From positions 62,001-126,000 of the forward strand of contig JAJFPB010000009.1 in assembly GCA_020881915.1 (NCBI GenBank): 64,000 nt of DNA, read 5' to 3'. Source of the stretch: Paramyrothecium sp. XJ0827 (taxonomy: Eukaryota > Ascomycota > Sordariomycetes > Hypocreales > Stachybotryaceae). The notes under the pieces are model-generated. The model was not told the origin of the DNA. It made no database searches and saw nothing but the letters and a program-made list of their open reading frames with translations. The position numbers were made by a program, and so were the translations under genes. Positions 11,098 to 22,502 of this stretch are shown one piece after another (position 1 is the first letter of the stretch; each line of letters begins with the position of its first letter).

Positions 11098-11720
11098 ATG
11101 ACTATTTTTCAGCCTAACCTAACCTTCAGAGCTGGCGGTCACCAAGGACCAGGAGTAAGTTATACCTAGCTGCACTTCGAATTTTATTTGAAACTTCTTA
11201 CTTATCAACTATCAACAAATAGTTCCAAATACAGTCAGAGAGCTGGATGTATTATCCCGATGCATGCGGGCGACCACCTGCTGGGGTACAGCAGAACATT
11301 ATTTGCGCAACATGCTTCGATACTAGGTCACAAAACCTAACGGGTTCGGCTGGCGGTGATTGGGACCTATTCTCAGCGTGTTGCCCCTTTAACGGCGACG
11401 ATTCAACAGCGCCTAATAAGACAATCTACTACTCAGCGGGTATCTGTGGATCAAACTACTGCATTACCAGTGATGAGGGGCTCGCCAATAGCTGGGATCA
11501 GTGTATCAAAGATGCGGCGCGCGATAATGTCGATGTGTTTATGAATCAAAGCCTTAGCGTTGAAGAGGCGTACTGCGGTCGCTGCGAGTTCCTGGACCAT
11601 GATTTTCTGAAGAATGGGCTGGAGACGAGCGCCGCCTCTACCAAGGGGATGCAGACGCTTATACTGGTTGGGCTTGTATTCGGGGCAATACTGCTTCAAC
11701 GGTCCGGCGTCGGGCTCTGA
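11098..11720 (+). CDS. Small cysteine-rich protein with C-terminal hydrophobic tail, 184 aa
   Basis: Exons 11098-11154 and 11223-11720; the 68-bp intron has GTAAGT and AATAG ends and the join is in frame. The protein starts MTIFQPNLTFRAGG, without a signal peptide. It carries repeated cysteines (CATCFDTR, FSACCPFNG, GICGSNYCITSDEG, AYCGRCEFLDHDF) and N-glycosylation-like NLT/NKT sites. Near the end is a hydrophobic stretch (TLILVGLVFGAILL) that could be a membrane segment or GPI signal. Many fungal cell-surface proteins have such a layout, but then a signal peptide would be expected, so a 5' exon may be missing. Function unknown. It lies head to head with the other cysteine-rich gene, 1.3 kb away. 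Confidence 0.6.
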
Positions 11721-12204
11721 TCCTATTTCGGGATTAACAAGTCAGGCCATGTCGAACTGGAGATTAATAGCAGGCCCAAAGTAGCCACCTCGAGGCACGC
11801 GAATAGTTTCAATAATTCAGTAATTTCGGACAGACTTGTCTTCTTCTGAGAAAACACACAAAATGCTTCACCCAAGACACTGGCGATCGGTCTCATTTTT
11901 TTGTGAATCGACAGTATTTGTTTAGTCACATGAACTCGAGTCTAAATACAATTGACCCTCCTTCCTTCAGAAAGACGCGTAGGTCTTCCAGATGTTGCGC
12001 AAGTAATTCTGCTTCGTCTTCCTAGTTGGCACTTCTTCCTCGAGACTCAGGCTCTTATGCATTTGATCTCGCATAAAGAAAACTATCGGCAGTCTAAATT
12101 CAAGTACCGTGCTTCGAGGCTTGGAGTCACGGCCTTTGTAGAGCCGTTCGTCGACATTCAAGTGTCAACTCTTTATTTAGGTCAAAGAATCCCCACGAAA
12201 ACGC
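11721..12204. other. Intergenic, nothing recognised
   Basis: Short frames only. It may include the eroded 5' part of the amidase relic downstream, but none of its glycine/serine-rich active-site signature was found here. Confidence 0.35.
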
Positions 12205-13020
12205 GAATAGTTGATAACAGAGATGACAAATAGCCTCGTTCGCCCACATCCACCAGTGACTCGGGCCTTGAAACATGCTGTCTCCAAGCTCAACGGTGCG
12301 GGTATCAAAGTCGTTGATTTTGAGCCGTATAAGCACTAAGAGGCCTGGGAAATCATCACGACGCTTTGGTTCCTAGACGCCGCACGCCACTCCAAAGTCC
12401 TGCTCGCGGAGAGCGGCGAGCCAATCTCCTTCCTTACGGAATAGGTCTACCGCCTAGCAAAACCGCACACCATCTCAGTGGAGGAGAATTGGGACCTTAA
12501 TATATAACATGAGAATCTGCGTGAAGAGTAAGACAGGACCTATAATTTACTAAGCGACTGAAACTTGCGGAAGGCTAACCCTTAATAGGTATCACCGGGT
12601 CATGAAGGAGCGAGGTGTTGACTTCCTCTTATATCCAGCATACGTTGGCGCGGCGGCAGCATTAAGCACAGCGCAGTGATTCAACTACTATGCGTTATAG
12701 AATATTCTTGACTATTCTTATATTACTTTCCTAACTAGACTTAAAGTCAATCCTACTATTGACGTGGTAGAGAAGGACTACAGGCCTAGGAGTAATACTG
12801 ATAGGCAAGAGTATAACAAGTGCGAGTCGACTTTTTCTATTCTTCTTTCGTGTGATCATCGTCCTGCTCTAGACACTCAAAGGCTGATGCATTGTTCGTG
12901 ATTAGATTATCCTGAAGTATTTGCTGATGCGCCTATTGCCCTCCAACTTATAGGGAAGCACTTTTGTGATGAAGAGACTATGGCTGCGACGGAGCTAGTC
13001 TCTAAGATTGTTCTGGGGTA
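12205..13020 (+). pseudogene. Relic of an acetamidase-type amidase (C-terminal half)
   Basis: The reading VRPHPPVTRALKHAVSKLNG, then AGIKVVDFEPYKH, stop, EAWEIITTLWFLDAARHSK, LLAESGEPISFLTE, stop matches the C-terminal half of fungal acetamidases (amidase signature family, amide to acid plus ammonia). After a probable intron (about 12530-12590) come VDFLLYPAYVGAAAA and, in more eroded sequence, VNPTIDVVEKDYRPRSNTD and FADAPIALQLIGKHFCDEE near 12920-12980. Several stops are TAA or TAG where CAA or CAG would fit, as expected of C-to-T change. The N-terminal catalytic Ser-Ser-Lys region is missing. Confidence 0.75.
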
Positions 13021-13098
13021 GCTTTTGGATGGGGATAGAAGTATTGCCAACTTTAGAATTCGGTAGCTAGCATCCACAAGTGAAAAGTTTCAAGTCAA

Positions 13099-13531
13099 TC
13101 ATGCACTGGCCGCGTTGGTCTGGAACGCCGTGACTAGATCCGCGTTCGAGATGGTCTCAATCGGCAGGACGGGAAACGGACAGGCGCCCGCGTTTGCAAT
13201 GACAGTATCGATGTGGTCCACACCGGCGGCCTCGATCTCGGCAACTCCTTTGGCGGCGTCGTCTGGCGACGTGTTTTCGATGTGCACCAAGTGAAGCTTG
13301 GAACCCTCACCGGGGGACAGAGCACGGAGCTCGTCAGCGGCGTCCGACTTCAGATCTCGGACGCTGCCGATGACGACATGGTTCGGACGGGCGAGACATA
13401 TCTCGGCGATGCGCTTGCCGATGCCTGGAAGACAGGATGCGACGTGGTCAGAATGTGTTGGCATCAAACAAAAGGATGGGGAGCGTACCTTGGCTTACAC
13501 CAGTGATGAGAATGACTGCGGGACCGGACAT
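13099..13531 (-). pseudogene. Truncated short-chain dehydrogenase, N-terminal 122 aa
   Basis: Exons 13531-13489 and 13424-13099 on the minus strand join in frame over a GTACGC/TTCCAG intron. The protein starts MSGPAVILITGVSQGIGKRI, the Rossmann TGxxxGIG cofactor motif, and continues to the NAG motif (TVIANAGACPFP) and a helix ending TNAASA. There it stops, before the catalytic Ser and YxxxK that every working SDR needs (normal length about 250). The cut lies directly beside the amidase relic, which ends tail to tail with it, so a rearrangement joined two broken genes. The remaining frame is clean, suggesting a recent break. Confidence 0.8.
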
Positions 13532-15319
13532 GGTACTGTACCTCTGTGAAAGAATCCGAGACGTTGGCTTCTCTCCAAAAGATCCGGCCTGCTAAGAAGG
13601 GGCAAGCCGAGACGCATATTGGAGACGACCAGCGACCGACAATCACGTGTGACCCTCGCATTGCGACGACATGCTGACCTCTACAAACCTCATTGGTGCG
13701 ACAGGAAGAAGGCACTTTGCATGTACAGACAAGAATGGCCTTGTCTTGGTCTCTCGCTATAGTGCCCCCAGTGACCGATGCACCACAAGAGTGGAGGAGA
13801 GAACACAAGTTCATGGCCTTTGCACTCGAGCTTCTCATCATCCTACATGGCTCTAAGGTCCCCCTCTTTTACCCGCCTAGCTTGACGGGAACGGCGCAGC
13901 AGGGGTTGAGGGGGCTTGGCGGTGACTTTCTGTCAGCCATCCACCAGGTTCCTTTCGCTGCTTCTTGTCCTGCATCATGTGTTATGACATTCTCATTCGT
14001 TTGCTTCCGTTTGCTGCATCCCCAAGCCTAATTCGCTGGCGCATAGTGTTATCATGAGGGTTGTCCCAATCAGCTGTCATTAGAAACGTCATCCAAGATA
14101 GCAGCGCGAACAGGACCTTCCCCTGCAATTACGAGATTTAGCAAAGTGGTGTCGTAATCGATGCCCGGGAATGGTACGTAACTCAATGGTGTATCGGGGT
14201 GATGCACTCATGGCCAGTGGTCCCGTTTTTGTTCGGTGCAAACTCGGTGTGAGCAATGCAAGGGCGGCACGGCTTTGTTGACAACGCCCGGGTGAGGTTA
14301 TCATATTCTATGTACAACAGCCCACCTAGCCCTGGGCACGGCCCGCACCAGCTCTGTATGAGTCTAGTGACTTATCCCTGCAAGGTGGATGGCAATCCTT
14401 GCTGTACTAGATGCAACTTTAAACCAACTGCATAAAACCTGCCATCCTCCCCTCCTCTGCATGGAAGAGGCTTACAATTTTTTTGTTGGTTTGCTCATTT
14501 GATGAACTCGCACTTCCCCGCGGGCACACTCATGTCTAAATCCGGGCCGTGGTTGGTCGGCCGACGCATTGTACTGGAGCGTTATGTTGTGCCGCATTGC
14601 GACGTTGACGGGCATGGCTTCAACACTCACCAAAAGTCATTCCTGGTTGCACCACACTGTGTCCAGAGAATCCTTTGTCGACAACCTGCATGTCAACAAA
14701 CCCAGGCCGGAGTAATGTGCAGAGACAAGCCACGCATGCAGTAGTTGACGACCAAGGAGGCCTCCAACCGGAGGGTTGACTGTCCCATCCCTAGGTGCCT
14801 CTGACTAGTGCAGGAGAAACTCAGGAGCTACGCATTACCCCAGCTCTAAACCTCGGGTCCTCTCCATCATGGAACCTCCTCAAGAGAATATCCTGCTGCT
14901 GACTTGGCAGTGCAGAAAACAAAAGATGGGAAGTACTTCTGGGTACAGTCTGTTTGCCTATGGGCACAGGGGAGAAAAGACCATCACGGCCGGTGATCAC
15001 GTGCACGATCACGTGAATGATCAAGCTGCCGCAGCGGCTGACATTGACTCACAACACACATGTCTTTACGGCAAGCACTGCAATCATATCATTTATAGTA
15101 AGACTTGAGGCTCTTAGATCTCTCTAAAAATATATTAATATCATATCTAAATTGTGATACAAAATTCTAAGTCTGGGTCATCTTAATATATTTCTTAGTA
15201 TAAGATCTGTGTGTAGTAGATGTAGGTTCAGGTTATGAACGAGGGCCAGGACTTCGGAACAAAGAGGACAATGCAGCTGTGTAGATATCCGGATATGAGT
15301 CTGTTTCTTACGTTCCACT
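13532..15319. other. Intergenic, no supported gene
   Basis: Only short frames. Two CACGTG palindromes lie close together at about 14999-15016 (GATCACGTGCACGATCACGTG), followed by a GCTGCCGCAGCGGCT tract resembling one at 52.1 kb. Bases 15110-15230 are AT-rich. Confidence 0.4.
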
Positions 15320-16100
15320 ATTTAGCAAGCAACAAATTAGTCGTCTTAACAGCATCCACTTCATGGCAGAACTTTCGAGAGGTTTCGAAGGCTAGGTTTG
15401 GACCATCATGGTCAGCCACTACGAGGTCGAATGGCTGGGATTGACCTTCTTGCCCCTTCTCGCTCCTCGTCTTCTGCCTTCCCTGTGATTAGGTTCTCAG
15501 CGTCCTTAGGAGTTGATTTAATATCAAAATACCCCAATGCTCTCACGTTAGTTGTACTCACTTCCATATCCGCAAGGGACCTTCAGCGCAATAACGATCA
15601 CCTAGTCCAAAGGATACGTGGGTTTACTCCATATCAAAAAGCACTTCGTATGCCTCGGCAATGTCGGATATTGGATCCGTCCTCTTCCGGCTCTAGCCAA
15701 CGGTCTAGTCGAAACTCATACCAATTGTGAAAGTGGGCTGATCCAGGAGCAACTGCATACAGGTGAATGTAAACCCCAGTCCCTTAGAATATGACGAGTC
15801 CATAGATCATGATGGTGTCCGTTGGCAAGTCTTCTTGCTCATGCCAGAGTGGGTTGGTGGATGCAGGCGCAAGTCGCAGAGACTCATCGATTGCAGGGCG
15901 AAGATAGTTGCAAGTAGCAAGCTTGGGTAACGACTGATTGCCTTTAGCCGATACAAGCCAAGCGTAGACTTCTGTTGGCGAGAAAAGTCGAAGAAGGTAT
16001 TTCAAATGTTAGAAGGAACGATTGTGCCACCCGGGGAAACTATAAATATCGATTCAGGCCATATCTGATCGTGCTCCAGGCCGCCGTGCGCCACGACGGA
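15320..16100 (-). pseudogene. Relic of a cytochrome P450 (C-terminal half)
   Basis: On the minus strand the pieces run in the right P450 order: KLATCNYLRPAIDESLRLAP (K-helix ExxR region), an in-frame TAA replacing a likely CAA, GTGVYIHLYAVAPGSAHF, WYEFRLDRWLEPEEDGS, then FGLGDRYCAEGPL (haem loop FGxGxRxCxG with its cysteine). The tail EVSTTNVRALGYFDIKSTP and DAENLITGKAEDEE follows in shifted frames. There are at least two frameshifts and two stops. The piece VVKRVAQPVHAGGNFYSVV just upstream (about 16085-16160) is uncertain in origin. No N-terminal half was found. Confidence 0.8.
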
Positions 16101-18528
16101 GTAGAAGTTGCCCCCGGCGTGCACCGGCTGGGCCACGCGCTTTACAACTAGGATTTGGATGGTGTGCGTAAAATCCAGTGCCGCTTCTTATCAAGCCAAG
16201 CGACCATAAACTCTATCAATATGATTCTCTCTCGGGTGAATGGCAGATGGAAAATGTAGGAAATTCCGAATAAGGCATCGATGATGAGGCAAGTGGCTTC
16301 TCTATTCAGCGTATTAAGGTGGTTCCGTATGCCCACAGGCGCTTCCATCGATCGCGAGGCTTTGCACAAAACAGTCAAGTTGACTGTTGACACTTCCTGA
16401 AGATACTGTAAGTCCCAACAACGGTTGAGGATTCGAGTCCATATCTCCACACTTTAGCAGTGATCTCAACGTACATCAGAGCGGGTTTTATGCATCATAT
16501 CTCGTATCGACGTCAGAGACCTAAATATCATATGATCCAGACCGTAACCGTAGACCGAAACTTGTGTTCAAAGATTAGAGGTTGATAAAGTAGTAAAGTG
16601 TTTGCAGTATTCACCATATCGTAACGCTTTCTTGTACGTCCTGAGGCGAAGTTTTCTCCGGATCTTTTGAGAGGCCATCGTCAAACCAGGCCAAATTCGC
16701 CAAAGATGATCTGGGAAATCGCTGAAAGGTATGACATGCGAGTTGATAGGCGACGATGGAGGAAAATTTTGCAGGAACTCATCAGGTTTTTTATATTCAC
16801 AATATTCCCCTCCAATTTGAGAAGAAGATGTGATACCCTGCCCAACAGATATCAAGGTCAGATAATACGTAATTATTTGATCCTAGGAGAAGTTTGACCT
16901 TGATGAAGAGAAGATGTGGATTTCATGCCTAACTTACTAGTGGGAGATCGAAATCCCTTACATATGGAATTTTTCCAGACCTCGAAGCTTAGTCACTAAA
17001 GCTAGAAAGTAGCCAAGGCAAGATACATTGCCTTTTCTCCCGATCCCACCAGGATTGCCATACTCACTTGACGAACCTGGAGCAAGCACACTCGAGAACA
17101 AGCTGTAGGAGTTTGGGTGTAACATGATGACTATCAAGTAGCGGCAATTCGGTTAGTGCAAGAGCTGGCATTGGATGTCCTCCGTAGCTATATGGATTAG
17201 CAATTGGACAAGATACTGTGGCAAGGGGAAGCACAGCCTTTTTTAGTCAGTTATGCGGCGAAGCCGTGTTGGTCATTTGGAGAGAGCAGAATCCAGAAAT
17301 AAAACAGCAGCCCTCATGCGTGAGCGATTGGGTTTAGCTGACTCTGGTACATAGCAAGCCTTATTAGAACCAAGGTGTACATCTGCCTGGCAAATATTAA
17401 TCACTGTGACCAGGGCCTGGTCTTCGGCTCATGTCCGCCAATTCCATTGGCATTAGTCGTACAAACTATAATGTTGTCTCTGTACTGCATTCTATAACAC
17501 TGAGAGGCTGGACGAACCTGGGCTACAATTAATGTCAACCTATATGCCTTAGACGCTTTTGAAGGGCTCGGAGCATTGACGAAAGGTCTGAATGGCAACA
17601 TAAGGTGTGGATCACCTGTTACAACAGCCCGAGCAGCGTCACAGTTTTAGGGCCCAAGCAGGCCATCTGTGATCTAAGGAAAGTGTCTGACCAGGAGGTC
17701 ATATGTGCCCGGGATGTATGAAACATGGGTTCTTATTAAATATCTACTGCGATTCGGTAAGTGTATGTGCAAATTTACCACCCCAGCCGGAGCCCCAAAG
17801 TAGCCAAAATTGCATATCGGATAGAATTAAACTCATCTCTATTAACGGTAAGTCCACTCACCTCACGAGAGCTGTTGACAATGCTAGCTATATTTCAGTT
17901 AAATATCACGTTTCTGGGTCAGGGGAGAGCGGTATGTAGTCAAGTAAATGCACATTAATCCCTGAACAGCTTTGGCTACGAGGAAGCAGTGATTCCTAAT
18001 ATAGCTATCTGCGCCCTCTAGACGGCCTAGATAGAAACTGCTGATGGCTGATACGTTTTCATAAGAAACCCAGATGAGTTACAGTACGTGAGAAGCTCCA
18101 GCAAAGAACTCAAATTACCAGATGTAAATATGCGTTGGTTAAGAACATAACAGAAGTAGGACGCATTTTTAATTAACTGCCAAATCCAGGATTTCTCTTA
18201 AGAATAGGTTTATCTATGGACAGATTAAAATATTTGCAAGAGAGAGCTAATCTAAATGTTTATGGGCGTGGGTGACGGCCAGGCACCCTCTTACTAATTG
18301 CAGCAGTCACATTGTGTTATTCTAGGGGAAAAGAATAACAAGATCACCTCGACATGCATGGTTTGTGTTTGCTCATCGGCATTAACATGACAGAAATTCC
18401 CCGTTCTGTAATTAGTCTTTGAATAGTGGACATGTGCATGTTTTCCTTTTATTCGTCGAAGAAAGTAAGATGTAGCTATCTGCTTGCGTAAGAGTACCTT
18501 AGACATACAGGCCTCATGACAACATGAA
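16101..18528. other. Intergenic, no supported gene
   Basis: About 2.4 kb with only short frames on both strands. A minus frame at 16148-16450 (100 codons) may belong to the eroded N-terminal half of the P450 relic but has no recognisable motif. Nothing else stands out. Confidence 0.4.
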
Positions 18529-19864
18529 TTATGTGAGCAATAACTCCTCCACCAAAGTATCCCGCATCTGTTCCAGATACTTACTGATGTCTTCAACCTT
18601 CTCAAAACCATCATTGAAGCTGTAGACGAGTCGTAGTTGGTCTTGAAATGTATAGGACAAGAGCATACTCATACCCATCACGATATCAACCCCCATATTG
18701 AAATCTGCAACCTTAAGGTCGCCGTATTCCCGGTGTATGTGGCGCTCAACCACACCCAAGCTACTGATCAAGACATCTTTGGACATAGGATTGGCGAGGA
18801 ATTCGGGCGTCTGTACAGCGCCACAAAGCGCACGCATTAAATGTTCTTTGAGTTCGAGTGTGTCCATTTTGTTCGTGTTCTCCTTAAATGTGGCCTGGTA
18901 GTATGCTTGAAAGGACCTCGCAATTTTCCAGTACGAGGCAGGAAGATCAATTTTGTAGGGCCAAGGTGCGTAGAAAACAGAGACACCATATTTACTGGAA
19001 TTGAATGGTCCAGGAAGGTACTGGCGAAGGTTGAACTGCGTTGCAGTTACATACTGCAACACTTTTGATGATGGATCGGCATACTTCATGATCGCTCTGA
19101 TGTATGCAGCATGAACTGCAGCCGTGACAGAAATTCCCTTTGTCTTGCATTCCCTTACTAGAGCTTCGGTGGTTATGGTTGGAAAGACGACTCCAGTATT
19201 TTGGCATTGACCTGAGTGCTTCAAGATCCGAGATAGTGCCAATACCAGGAACACTACCTGCCCAGCTCATGAAGGTCTCAATTGCCTTGTTCCTGTTCAC
19301 TAGTGTTGGCGTATCTGGAAATCAAGGCACCTCTCCCAGGACAGGGGCAGGTCTGGCTGGCTCATACTTGAACTCGATATCCATCTTGGGCCTAACGAGA
19401 GAACTGAGGTAAGAATGCCAGAACATCAGAATCCCGATTCCATCGAGGGTGTAGTGATGAGCGCGCAGAATGAGCTCCAAAGTGCTGGGCAAATAGTAGA
19501 GCGTTGTTTGTTTGAGGGGCTCCACTGATTGATATAATTCACCAGCATCAGCCGCCATTGAAGTAATAAAAGTCGAGCCCTACCATTTTGCCAGATACCT
19601 TTCGTCAGGGACCTCGTACAACATCTTCATACCATCTGTGAAAGTGGCAATCTGTGGCTGTTCGAAGCGAATCTGTTTCCAAGCATGCTTGAGAGCCGAT
19701 TCAATGTCTGACAAGCCAATCTCTAATTTGATCTTGGAACACTCAGTGTAATGCTCGCGACCACCACATAGATTAGCCATACTGTCGGCCACAACGTGGA
19801 AGTAGCCCTCTAAGCCATCCAAGGGTCGCTCCCACCTGTTGCTGGACACATTTTCCCAACTCAT
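18529..19864 (-). pseudogene. Fungal acyltransferase (condensation-like fold) with two stops and a frameshift
   Basis: The minus-strand reading starts MSWENVSSNRWERPLDGLEG and continues in one frame through an internal TAG (19580-19582) and a TGA (19322-19324). It then slips by one near 19215 before NTGVVFPTITTEALV, and ends EEDL-like at TLVEELLLT. The motif HHYTLDGIGILMFWH (about 19420-19470) matches the HHxxxDG-type active site of the CoA-dependent acyltransferase/condensation superfamily; the central and C-terminal parts (ISVTAAVHAAYIRAI, YGVSVFYAPWPYKIDLP) fit fungal O-acyltransferases of about 470 residues. The TAG can derive from CAG and the TGA from TGG, both C:G-to-T:A changes. The rest of the protein is well kept, so inactivation looks recent. 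Confidence 0.75.
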
Positions 19865-20282
19865 TGTGGCAAACGAGGCAAGTTGGACTGGTGATGTTAT
19901 GAAAGGATAAAATAATCTGTTGAAGTAGCATTATAAGTAGTGAGAATTGGAACTCAGATATTAACAGATATCCACCCAGAGATATGTTCGCTCGGTCTTG
20001 CGGGAGCCTGTGCTGTGTAGCGGCTCACGTCCCTCGACTGGTCACCGGCAAAATTACCTGTCCCCTGGTCGTAACGACTCCGACCAACCCAATGGCAAGA
20101 CCCATAGAATATGGGATCCAAACATAATCAATTGGTCGGTCTCACGATGCAGTAGGGAATCATAAGCGCTTGATTTTGAATCCAGTGAGGTAGACGTCCG
20201 CACAGCCCCAAAAGTTGTCGACCCTGCAAGCTTTCACAGTTGTACTGCATAATGCATGATCAGGTTTTCAGATACCACTAGG
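19865..20282. other. Intergenic, nothing recognised
   Basis: Upstream region of the acyltransferase relic. No frame and no motif of note. Confidence 0.4.
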
Positions 20283-21402
20283 CTATGATGTAGTGAGGCG
20301 ACGTGTTTGTAGGTAGGGTTGGCAGTATTTCCCCAGCGTAATCGGGCGTAACAGATAAATTGCATTAATTTGTTGTAGCGGGTTGGTTATACAAGAAGTA
20401 CTGTAAGCCCGTACCTGAATGGGTGAGTGATCGGCCAAAATAGCTTCTCGAACTGTGCCAGCCGGGAGCCATGAGGTCCTCGCGCAGTCTCTTTTGGGGC
20501 TCTGCATGACATACACGATGCATATCGCATCAGAAACTTCCCCAAATGAAGCCCTCAAAACTGTTGACTCAGCCCACCCGATAGGACCGACAACCATTGC
20601 GAATGCCCCTTTCATAACCACCATGTTGAGATCCTTCACTCCAACGCGAATATCGGGCGACCACAAGATGTATCCATTATCAATAGTTACCTCAAAGGCC
20701 TGCCCATCACACGTATTGTCTTGTACTGAAACTGGGAAGCCAACATCTGCCGCTATTGTTAGGTTAGTAAATACGGACACAGTTTGAGGAGATGAGCGTC
20801 ATACCGTGTGCTCAACATTAAACAGGACACAAGCACAAATCAATCCATAGCCTCTCTGATCCGTTGCCTCCCCACAGGTAAGCTGGCTAGGCCTATGGTT
20901 TCAGATAAGAGGCAAGGCTGGGTGAAGTTGAGATTCAAGAACATGAACCTAGGCAGAAAGCCAGTCACAATACGCCGTCGTAAATTCCACGGAACCTCTG
21001 TGAGGAGCGATCCGGTTCTAATCTTGCGACCTGCTGCAGTCAGTACTACCAGACCCAATGAAAAAAAAATCCATATACACCTTTCTCCAAGCAACCCCTT
21101 CGAATCTTGCTGTCAGCATCTCTGACGCTAGTATAAGATTAAGTACAGATAAGTCCTTCACCAAAGTGGACTTTTTGTATCAGATGAGAAGTATTTTTCG
21201 GAGCCATAAATAATGTTGCGCTGATGACCACGTTGCTCGTGGCTTCGAGGGAGATAAGAGATCGTTCCTTTCCGGTGAAGTTTGACCTCGTGATGGGCTC
21301 GGCCGCGAGATTCGCAACCTCGAGGGCCAGTGCGATAGCAAAGGTGATTGAGTTCCTATTAGTAGCATCAATCGACTTCAAGGGCACGCAGGGCAAGCTC
21401 AA
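20283..21402 (-). pseudogene. Relic of an ABCC-type ABC transporter
   Basis: Minus-strand pieces appear in transporter order. A first part (ITFAIALALEVANLAAEP, then SLISLEATSN) resembles the N-terminal membrane region. RRRIVTGFLPRFMFLNLNF with TQPCLLSETIGLAS (about 20880-20960) resembles the start of the first transmembrane domain of fungal ABCC pumps. GYILWSPDIRVGVKDLNMVV and AFAMVVGPIGWAEST (about 20580-20680) match the first nucleotide-binding domain. Its Walker A, normally GxxGxGKST, reads GPIGWAEST, so the phosphate-binding lysine is lost. WLPAGTVREAIL follows as in the Q-loop region. Frames change repeatedly and most of the protein is absent. Confidence 0.7.
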
Positions 21403-22502
21403 GCAGCATGCTATACATCCCAGGCTTGCTGGCTCGAAGTTCAGACTAACCCCCCCTCGTGACTCGGTGTTATTAGTGTAAATGATCTATGGGGACTGTT
21501 TTTTACAGCACACTCTATAAAAAGTGCACAAAAAGCGTGTTAAATTCTTCAAACGGAAGTCTTATCATGAACTGTTGAAGAAAGTCTGTCAAGTGCCTAG
21601 CGGCCTAGAGATTTCCTCTCTATCCCCCACGTCTAGAAACGCGAGGCAAGTTAGCTTTGTGGAAACCTTCTAACTCAACACTACTTGAGGATCTCGGGAG
21701 AGGCAGACGCTTTCATGTCTAGATATCCTACCAGCTCATCAAGTGTCTCTATATCCGATATAGGCGAGCAGTCATCAACCAAACACTACGCCTTACGGGC
21801 TTAACCAGCATTTTCTAGTATCGGCACTTACTAAATAGAGGTTTTCCCATTCGTTCAAATGAAAATTTTAACCAGTCATTGTCTCACTACGAGTGTAATT
21901 CCTCACCCAGTCACGCGAAAATGATTGGAAAATATGCGTTCTTTGCTCAATGATGTTTTAAGATGGAACCTTTCCACTTTCCCCTTGCCAAGGTACTCAA
22001 ACCAAGTCGCATAACTGGGAAAGTCTACCAGCAAGAAAGTCCGTAACCTTGTAGCTGAGATTGGTGGTTTTATTCTCTTACAAATTATCCGCTCGGTCGC
22101 AAATGAAAGTGTGGGGAAATCCTCTGACCTACGCCTGATTGCTGGGGTTGCCAGAAGGGACGACAAAGACTTGTTAACTCGGCTCAAGTTATGGCACATA
22201 AGGCATCACAGGTTCCGGGATTCCATTTTGAGCTACAATCTTTTCCTAAATCGTAACAACGGAAGCTTCCGAGTTCCACCTTTGTTGCATCCTGTGGCAT
22301 TGTGATCATTGTAACTGGTGCGGTAAACGCATCTCGACTTGGAACTCCTGATTGGTTGGGTTAAATCGTACGCAAAGGCGTCAACACTTCAACTCAAATA
22401 AATTGGGCGTAGTCGTTCAGTTTTCTCAAGGCAACTGTCTAGATTCTATGCTTCCTTTTCTCCCACACATCTATTAAACTTGCACCGCCCGTAGCCGCCA
22501 TC
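21403..22502. other. Intergenic, contains the alpha-galactosidase promoter
   Basis: No gene seen. The last 200 bp precede the GH27 start and include a pyrimidine-rich stretch (CTTCCTTTTCTCCC, about 22450), common just upstream of fungal start sites. Confidence 0.4.
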
